A DNA stretch of 32,423 nucleotides from Acidimicrobiia bacterium (GTDB taxonomy: Bacteria; Actinomycetota; Acidimicrobiia; Spongiisociales; SHLN01), in contig JAOTYB010000006.1 of the NCBI GenBank assembly GCA_029862065.1, positions 1 to 32,423 of the forward strand. Reading direction: 5' to 3'. The stretch's first letter is position 1, and each line of letters begins with the position of its first letter. Of the stretch, positions 26,654 to 32,423 are shown one piece after another. The notes beneath the pieces are model-generated. The model was not told the origin of the DNA and did not search any database. It saw only the letters and a list, made by a program, of their open reading frames with translations. Position numbers and translations under genes: made by a program.

Positions 26654-26706
26654 GACACGCAGGTTAGGCCGTTGGTAGGGTGGCCTGGCTGCTGACAAGG
26701 AGACGT

Positions 26707-27489
26707 TTGCTCGCTGTCAACAACCTGGAAGTTGTCTACAACGACGTGATTCTGGTTCTGCGCGGCGTGAGCCTGGAGGTGCCCGACGGCCAAATCGTTG
26801 CCCTGTTGGGTGCCAACGGCGCTGGGAAGACAACCGTGCTGCGTTCGATCTCAGGTTTGCTCGACGTGCACTCGGGCGACGTCACCAAGGGCGGCATCAC
26901 CCTGGATGATGCCCCGATCGAGAAGTTGCCGGCCTCAAAAATCGTTGAATCGGGGATCACACAGGTAATGGAGGGACGGCGTATCTTCGCCGAGTTCACC
27001 GTCGACGAGAACCTCCGGGTCGGCGCCCACACCAACCGGAGTGCCATGCCCGACAATCTCGACCGTGTCTACGGCCTCTTTCCCGTGTTGGCGGGCCGCC
27101 GCAAAGCCGTGGCCGGATATCTCTCCGGCGGAGAGCAGCAAATGCTGGCCATGGGCCGGGCCCTCATGTCTGGGCCGCGCTTCTTGTTGCTTGACGAGCC
27201 CAGCCTTGGGTTGGCGCCACTGTTGGTGGCTCAAATCCGCGACCTCATCGTCGAGATCAACGCTCAGGGCACCGGCGTGCTGCTGGTGGAACAGAACGCC
27301 ACCATGGCTCTGTCGATCGCGTCGCATGGCTACGTGATGGAGACCGGCAAGGTGGTCATGGACAAGCCGGCGACCGAACTGCTGGCCGACGATGACGTGC
27401 GTGAGTTCTATCTGGGCCTGGGTGGCGAAGACGAGTCCAAGTCATTCCGGGACATCAAGCATTATCGGCGAAGGAAGCGGTGGGGATGA
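26707..27489 (+). CDS. livF: Branched-chain amino-acid-type ABC transporter ATPase
   Basis: TTG start 4 nt after AAGGAG; GANGAGKTT Walker A, YLSGGEQQMLAMGRALM signature, LLLDEPSLGLAPLL. Confidence 0.92.
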   Translation: MLAVNNLEVVYNDVILVLRGVSLEVPDGQIVALLGANGAGKTTVLRSISGLLDVHSGDVTKGGITLDDAPIEKLPASKIVESGITQVMEGRRIFAEFTVDENLRVGAHTNRSAMPDNLDRVYGLFPVLAGRRKAVAGYLSGGEQQMLAMGRALMSGPRFLLLDEPSLGLAPLLVAQIRDLIVEINAQGTGVLLVEQNATMALSIASHGYVMETGKVVMDKPATELLADDDVREFYLGLGGEDESKSFRDIKHYRRRKRWG

Positions 27490-28337
27490 AGTCGCACGAA
27501 CGAAGCCTGGCCACCCATTTGCAGGCCGATCGGGGAGAGCAATCGGGACCCATCCTCGAATTCTCGGGCGTCCACCTGAGCTTCGGTGGGTTGAAGGTGC
27601 TCGACGAGGTTTCGTTTACCGTCGAGGGTGGGGAGCTCTTCGCCATCATCGGTCCGAACGGCGCGGGCAAGACGTCGATGTTCAACTGTCTATCGGGGGT
27701 CTATCACCCCCAGGAGGGGTCGATGCGATTCCTTGGAACCGACATCCTCGGTATGCGACCAAACAAGATCGCGGCTCTCGGAATGGCCAGGACCTTCCAG
27801 AATGTCGAGTTGTTTGAACGCCTTACCGTGCTCGACAACCTGATGCTCGGCCGCCACCTTCACTTCGGATATGGAGTTCCGTCTGCTGCCCTATTCGCCG
27901 GTCGCGCCAAGCGCCAGGAGTTGGCCAACCGGGAGGTCGTTGAGGACATCATTGACTTTCTCGAGATCCAGCCGTTCCGCAAGTCGTTTGTCGGGTTCCT
28001 CCCGTACGGCATCCAGAAGCGGGTGGAGCTGGGTCGGGCCCTGGCGATGGAACCCCGCTTGTTGCTGCTCGATGAGCCGGTCGCCGGCATGAACCTCGAA
28101 GAGACCGAAGACATGGCCCGGTTCATGCTCGACATCCGCGATGAGCTCGGAATCGCCATGATCCTGGTCGAGCACGACATGCGCATGGTGATGGACCTGG
28201 CCGACCGTGTCCTCGTGGTCGACTTCGGGCGGCCGGTTGCGCTCGGGCGACCGGCCGAGGTACAGAGCAATCCGGACGTCATCCGGGCGTATCTCGGACA
28301 GGAACACACAATCGTTGGAGAGGGAGGATCGGCATGA
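27486..28337 (+). CDS. livG: Branched-chain amino-acid-type ABC transporter ATPase
   Basis: GPNGAGKTSMFNCLSG, GMARTFQNVELFERLTVLDNLMLG, LLLDEPVAGMNLEE; ATGA overlap with livF. Confidence 0.92.
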   Translation: MKSHERSLATHLQADRGEQSGPILEFSGVHLSFGGLKVLDEVSFTVEGGELFAIIGPNGAGKTSMFNCLSGVYHPQEGSMRFLGTDILGMRPNKIAALGMARTFQNVELFERLTVLDNLMLGRHLHFGYGVPSAALFAGRAKRQELANREVVEDIIDFLEIQPFRKSFVGFLPYGIQKRVELGRALAMEPRLLLLDEPVAGMNLEETEDMARFMLDIRDELGIAMILVEHDMRMVMDLADRVLVVDFGRPVALGRPAEVQSNPDVIRAYLGQEHTIVGEGGSA

Positions 28338-30172
28338 CGCTGCTTGAAACGAAGCTGGTGACCAACCCGCGGCGGTTGCGCGACCGGGCGACGCAAACGC
28401 CCGATCAGGTAGCCCTGCGCGAGAAGTATTTCGGAATCTGGCAGGACATCACCTTCGCCGAGTACTGGGCGATGGCCGAATCCGTTGCCAATGGCTTGCT
28501 GGCTCTCGGGATCGAGCCGGGCGACCGGGTGGCGATTCATTCGGAGAATCGTCCCGAGTGGCTGTACGCCGATCTGGGGATCCAGGCGGTCCGGGCGGTC
28601 AGCATGGGCCTGTATCCCACCAATCCCTCTGCAGAGGTCAAGTATCTGCTCGAGAACTCCGAGTCGCGGGTGTTGTTCGCCGAGGACCAGGAGCAGCTCG
28701 ACAAGACGCTCGAAGTCATCGACCAGCTCCCGGCGCTCGCGCACATCGTCTACCTGGAGCCGCGGGGCATCCGTGGCCACTACGAGGACCCACGCCTCAT
28801 GTCGTGGGGAGACTTCCTCGCCCTCGGGCAAGAGCATCAGGCCGCCCACCCCGAAGCGGTAGACGAGGTGATGAGCTCGGCCCAGGAAGATGACCTGGCC
28901 ACCCTCATTTACACGTCGGGCACAACCGGCCCCCCCAAAGGAGCAATGCTGTCGGTCAAGAACGTCAACGCGGCGATCGCCATCGCCGGGGCAGATTCAG
29001 GCTTCGTCAGCCCGGAGCCAAACGAGAACGACCTCATCGTTTCCTATCTCCCGCTCTGCCACGTCTACGAACGAGCTTTCTCTGAGTGGTTCGGCCTTAG
29101 TGCGGGTACCGTCGTCAACTTTGCAGAGTCGATCGACACCATCCAGACCGATCTGCGTGAGATCCAGCCGTCGATCTTTCAGGCCGTCCCCCGTATCTAT
29201 GAGAAGATGTACGCCGGAGTGCTCATCCGGGCCGCCTCGGCCTCCCGGCTCAAGAAGCTCAACTACGTGGTCTGGATGAAGGCCGCCGATCGGATTGGCC
29301 ATACGCTCGAGCGCACCGAGGGCCGCCACACCTTCCTCTCCCGGCTGTTGTATGCGGCCGGTTCTCTGTTTCTGTATCGAGCGTTGAAGGAGCGCTTGGG
29401 CCTGCGCCGCTGTCGCCACGCCATCTCCGGGGCGGCCCCGATTGCTCCCGAGATCCTCCGGTTCTTCATGGGCATCGGCGTGCCCATCTTTGAGGCGTAC
29501 GGCATGACGGAGAACTCGATTGTGGCAACTACCAATAGGGCCGGCCGGGTCAAGCTCGGCACGGTCGGCGAGGCCTATCCGGGCATCGAGATCAAGATCG
29601 CCGAGGACACCGGGGAGATCCTTGTTCGCCATGAAGGGGTGTTCGAGGGCTACTGGCGAATGGCCGAGGCCACTGCCAGCACCATCACCGACGACGGGTG
29701 GTTGCACACCGGGGATGTTGGTGAGTGGGTGGACGGCACTCACATCAAAATCGTCGACCGGATGAAAGACATCATCATTACCGCCGGGGGGAAGAACATT
29801 TCGCCTTCCGAAATCGAGAACACCCTCAAAACCTCACCCTTCATCGGCGAGGCGGTCGTCATCGGCGATCGCCGCAAATATCTGACCGCTCTCATCGGCA
29901 TCGACTACGACGTGGTCTCGGGCTGGGCCCAGGCCAAGGGGATCAATCACACGACGTTTGCGGACCTGACCGGCAAGCCGGAGGTGCGCAAACTCATCGA
30001 GAAGGCGGTGGAGGAGACCAACGAGAAGTTTGCTCGCGTCGAGCACATCCGGAAGTTTGACTTCTTCACCAAGGAGCTGGACGAAGACGATGGGGAGTTG
30101 ACGGCCACCCAGAAAGTGAAGCGTTCGGCCATCGAACAACGGTTCAGCGCTGTTATCGAGGCGATGTATTGA
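28334..30172 (+). CDS. Long-chain fatty-acid-CoA ligase-like AMP-binding protein
   Basis: IYTSGTTGPPKGAMLS, EAYGMTENS, GWLHTGDVGEW, KIVDRMKDIIITAGGKNISPSEIEN; ATGA overlap with livG. Confidence 0.94.
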   Translation: MTLLETKLVTNPRRLRDRATQTPDQVALREKYFGIWQDITFAEYWAMAESVANGLLALGIEPGDRVAIHSENRPEWLYADLGIQAVRAVSMGLYPTNPSAEVKYLLENSESRVLFAEDQEQLDKTLEVIDQLPALAHIVYLEPRGIRGHYEDPRLMSWGDFLALGQEHQAAHPEAVDEVMSSAQEDDLATLIYTSGTTGPPKGAMLSVKNVNAAIAIAGADSGFVSPEPNENDLIVSYLPLCHVYERAFSEWFGLSAGTVVNFAESIDTIQTDLREIQPSIFQAVPRIYEKMYAGVLIRAASASRLKKLNYVVWMKAADRIGHTLERTEGRHTFLSRLLYAAGSLFLYRALKERLGLRRCRHAISGAAPIAPEILRFFMGIGVPIFEAYGMTENSIVATTNRAGRVKLGTVGEAYPGIEIKIAEDTGEILVRHEGVFEGYWRMAEATASTITDDGWLHTGDVGEWVDGTHIKIVDRMKDIIITAGGKNISPSEIENTLKTSPFIGEAVVIGDRRKYLTALIGIDYDVVSGWAQAKGINHTTFADLTGKPEVRKLIEKAVEETNEKFARVEHIRKFDFFTKELDEDDGELTATQKVKRSAIEQRFSAVIEAMY

Positions 30173-30185
30173 TGGCGGCTGCGTT

Positions 30186-31079
30186 GTGACCCAGTTTCTT
30201 CAGGCAACCATTAGCGGGCTAAGCCTGGCCGCCATCTATGCCCTGATCGCCGTGGGCTTCGTCGTGATCTACAAGTCGACGCAGGTGCTGTCGTTTGCCC
30301 AGCCTGCACTTGTCATCACCGGCGCCTATTTCGTCAGCTACTTCGCGTTTTCGCTGGGTTGGAATTTCTGGTTAGGGCTGGGGCTGGCCATCTTTATCGC
30401 GGTCGCGCTGGGCTTGACGGTGGAACGGACTGCCCTCAGACCGATGATCGGCAAACCGGTCTTCTCTGTAGCCATCCTGACGATCGGGCTCGACATTGCG
30501 ATCAGGACCGTTATCAACGACCTCATCGGGGTTGACTTCCGCGGAGTGGCTGCCCCCTGGACCGGCCAGTGGGATTGGGGTGACCTGCTGGTACTGCACT
30601 CCCAGGTGGCGACGGTCGTCATCACCCTGATCCTCGTGGCCGGGGTGGTCATGTTCTTCCAGTACTCACGATTGGGGCTGGCGATGCGGGCTGCCGCCTT
30701 CGATCAAGAGGTGGCGTTAGCTCAGGGCATCTCGGTGGCGGTGGTCTTCGCCGTCGCCTGGGGCATGGCCGGCGGTCTGGCGGCCGTGGCCGGCATGCTG
30801 ATCGGGACAAGTTTTGCGGGCGTTTCGGCCGGCAGCGCCTTCGTTGCCTTGAAAGCGCTGCCGGCGATTGTCGTCGGAGGGATTGATTCGCTTCCCGGCG
30901 CCATTGTCGGTTCCCTGATCGTCGGTCTGGCCGAGGCCTACACCGCTACCTACCAATCCGGGAACTTCGACTTCCTGGGTGCCAACTTCTCACAGGTGAC
31001 CCCGTGGCTGGTGATGTTCATCGTTCTGCTGGTTCGGCCCTACGGGTTGTTTGGAACCAAGGAAGTCGAGCGAGTATGA
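30186..31079 (+). CDS. livH: Branched-chain amino-acid-type ABC transporter permease
   Basis: Polytopic; GLSLAAIYALIAVGFVVIYKSTQVLSFAQ, ALPAIVVGGIDSLPGAIVGSLIVGLAE typical of LivH. Confidence 0.92.
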   Translation: MTQFLQATISGLSLAAIYALIAVGFVVIYKSTQVLSFAQPALVITGAYFVSYFAFSLGWNFWLGLGLAIFIAVALGLTVERTALRPMIGKPVFSVAILTIGLDIAIRTVINDLIGVDFRGVAAPWTGQWDWGDLLVLHSQVATVVITLILVAGVVMFFQYSRLGLAMRAAAFDQEVALAQGISVAVVFAVAWGMAGGLAAVAGMLIGTSFAGVSAGSAFVALKALPAIVVGGIDSLPGAIVGSLIVGLAEAYTATYQSGNFDFLGANFSQVTPWLVMFIVLLVRPYGLFGTKEVERV

Positions 31080-32188
31080 GGGGCCGCCCCGGGCTCATCA
31101 CGTCGTACAAGGCGGATATCGCCTTGTTCCGGACGGGCACGCAACGCTTCTGGCTCATCGTTCTCCTGGCAGTGGCGATGTGGCTGCCGCTGTGGATTTC
31201 CAACGATTGGCTGTTTCCGGCGACGATCGCCATGTTTGCCGCCATCGGGGCCATCGGTCTTAATCTGGTTACCGGATATGCCGGTCAGGTGTCCCTGGGG
31301 CATGCTTTCTTCCTGGGCGTTGGGGCGTATGTCGGTACGGCGCTGGCGACGCCGGAAGGCCCCGGCACCCGCGGCCTTATCGCCATGGGGCTCGACATGG
31401 TGGTGTGGCTCCCGGTCGCCGGACTGGTGGCGGCAGTGCTGGGGGCGATCGTGGCGCCGGTGGCCTTGCGCTTGCGCGGGCTCTACCTGGCGTTTGTCAC
31501 CCTCGGTCTGGTGTTTCTGGGCGAGCACGTCTTCCGGTCGTGGAGGGAACTGACCGGCGGGACGGGGATTGGACGGCGGGCGGCCGAGTTGAGCCTGTTC
31601 GGTTTCCGGTTCGATGAGGACGGCGAGGTGTTCGGCATCTTCATGAGCGACACCCAGAAGCTGTATTTCCTGGGCTTCGGCTTGCTGGTGGTCATGGCGC
31701 TGGTGGCCAAGAACCTGGCCCGGTCGCGGATCGGTCGGGCGTTCTCGGCCATTCGCGATCGCGATATCGCCGCCGAGATCATGGGCATCGATCTCACACG
31801 CTACAAGGTGATCGCTTTCGCCATCTCGTCGTTCTACGCAGGCATCGCTGGAGCGCTCCTGTTCACCGTCACGGGGTTCCTGGAACCGAATTCCTTCAAC
31901 CTGGAACTGTCGATCTTCTATGTGGCCATGGTGCTCATCGGTGGTGTCGCGACCATATCCGGGTCGATCATGGGGGCGTTCTTCGTGACGATGCTGCCCC
32001 GGTTGATCGAATCGGCCAGCGAGTACCTCCCCTACGATCCGGTCACCGGCCCCCTCAATACCGGCCAGCTAGAAGCGATCCTCTTCGGACTGCTCATCAT
32101 CGGTTTCCTAATCCTTGAGCCCCTTGGCCTATACGGCATCTGGATCCGCATCCGCAACTATTGGAAAGCCTGGCCATTCAGCTATTGA
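31076..32188 (+). CDS. livM: Branched-chain amino-acid-type ABC transporter permease
   Basis: GLNLVTGYAGQVSLGHAFFLGVGAYVGTAL, GRAFSAIRDRDIAAEIMGIDLTRYKVIAFAISSFYAGIAGAL; ATGA overlap with livH. Confidence 0.92.
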   Translation: MRGRPGLITSYKADIALFRTGTQRFWLIVLLAVAMWLPLWISNDWLFPATIAMFAAIGAIGLNLVTGYAGQVSLGHAFFLGVGAYVGTALATPEGPGTRGLIAMGLDMVVWLPVAGLVAAVLGAIVAPVALRLRGLYLAFVTLGLVFLGEHVFRSWRELTGGTGIGRRAAELSLFGFRFDEDGEVFGIFMSDTQKLYFLGFGLLVVMALVAKNLARSRIGRAFSAIRDRDIAAEIMGIDLTRYKVIAFAISSFYAGIAGALLFTVTGFLEPNSFNLELSIFYVAMVLIGGVATISGSIMGAFFVTMLPRLIESASEYLPYDPVTGPLNTGQLEAILFGLLIIGFLILEPLGLYGIWIRIRNYWKAWPFSY

Positions 32189-32263
32189 GAGCCTGTCATT
32201 GCAGATTTCTCAGCCGCGTAACAAGGTGGCGCTTGGCACTGAGCCTGACCTGATTCCAAGCGT

Positions 32264-32368
32264 GGAGTTGCGGAGCAACTCCCAAGCAACGCCGCAGGCG
32301 TTGCCGGCGCCGCCGGCGCCAAGTCCAGGGAAACCACGTTGACGGTTCCCAGCAACGCTGTTGGGACC
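32264..32368. repeat. Chain of short hairpins downstream of livM
   Basis: GGAGTTGC-GGA-GCAACTCC (32264-32282), GCAACGCC-GCA-GGCGTTGC (32286-32304), GGCGCC-GCC-GGCGCC (32306-32320), CCCAGCA-ACGC-TGTTGGG (32348-32365, one G.T pair). Confidence 0.8.
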
Positions 32369-32380
32369 GAACACTCTTCG

Positions 32381-32423
32381 CCGGATGCCGGATGCCGGAT
32401 GCCGGATGCCGGATGCCGGATGC
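32381..32423. repeat. Heptanucleotide tandem array (CCGGATG)n, truncated by window edge, locus D
   Basis: Six perfect CCGGATG units 32381-32422 plus the first base of a seventh. Confidence 0.95.

Noticed and set aside
27860-28849. 329-aa minus-strand ORF over livG and the acyl-CoA ligase
   Set aside because: Spans two well-supported overlapping genes on the other strand; composition typical of a high-GC shadow ORF.
1-32423. tRNA, rRNA or phage/defence genes
   Set aside because: Intergenic gaps were read on both strands and showed no cloverleaf, rRNA or recognisable phage/defence proteins.

Overview
This 32.4 kb high-GC window looks actinobacterial, perhaps Acidimicrobiia-like (inferred from gene content only). 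From left to right it holds: the end of a succinate dehydrogenase operon (sdhA partial, sdhC); a WhiB-family regulator; an orphan membrane-anchored protein; a tatA-like gene; an ECF sigma / zinc anti-sigma / RseB-like envelope-stress module; a ~17 kb exopolysaccharide (EPS) island; an htrA-like protease plus a DUF2342-like protein; moaE; a HEAT-repeat protein; and a livF-livG-acyl-CoA synthetase-livH-livM operon. The EPS island has a sugar-1-P transferase, two Wzc-like chain-length/ATPase paralogs, two GT4 enzymes, a Wzy/WaaL-like membrane protein, a plant-type GDP-mannose 3,5-epimerase homolog, a WecG/TagA glycosyltransferase, and three tandem paralogous parallel beta-helix proteins. No flippase or outer export protein is visible. 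Two results stand out. First, a family of intergenic heptanucleotide (period-7) arrays: two full copies share the layout (nATAsGC)n - 35-nt core - (nTACTGC)n, a third is degenerate, and a different heptad array runs off the right edge. Second, the triple beta-helix cassette, in which calcium-loop-like DWNGDG repeats occur in two copies and an N-terminal membrane anchor replaces them in the third. All calls come from reading the sequence; no database search was run.
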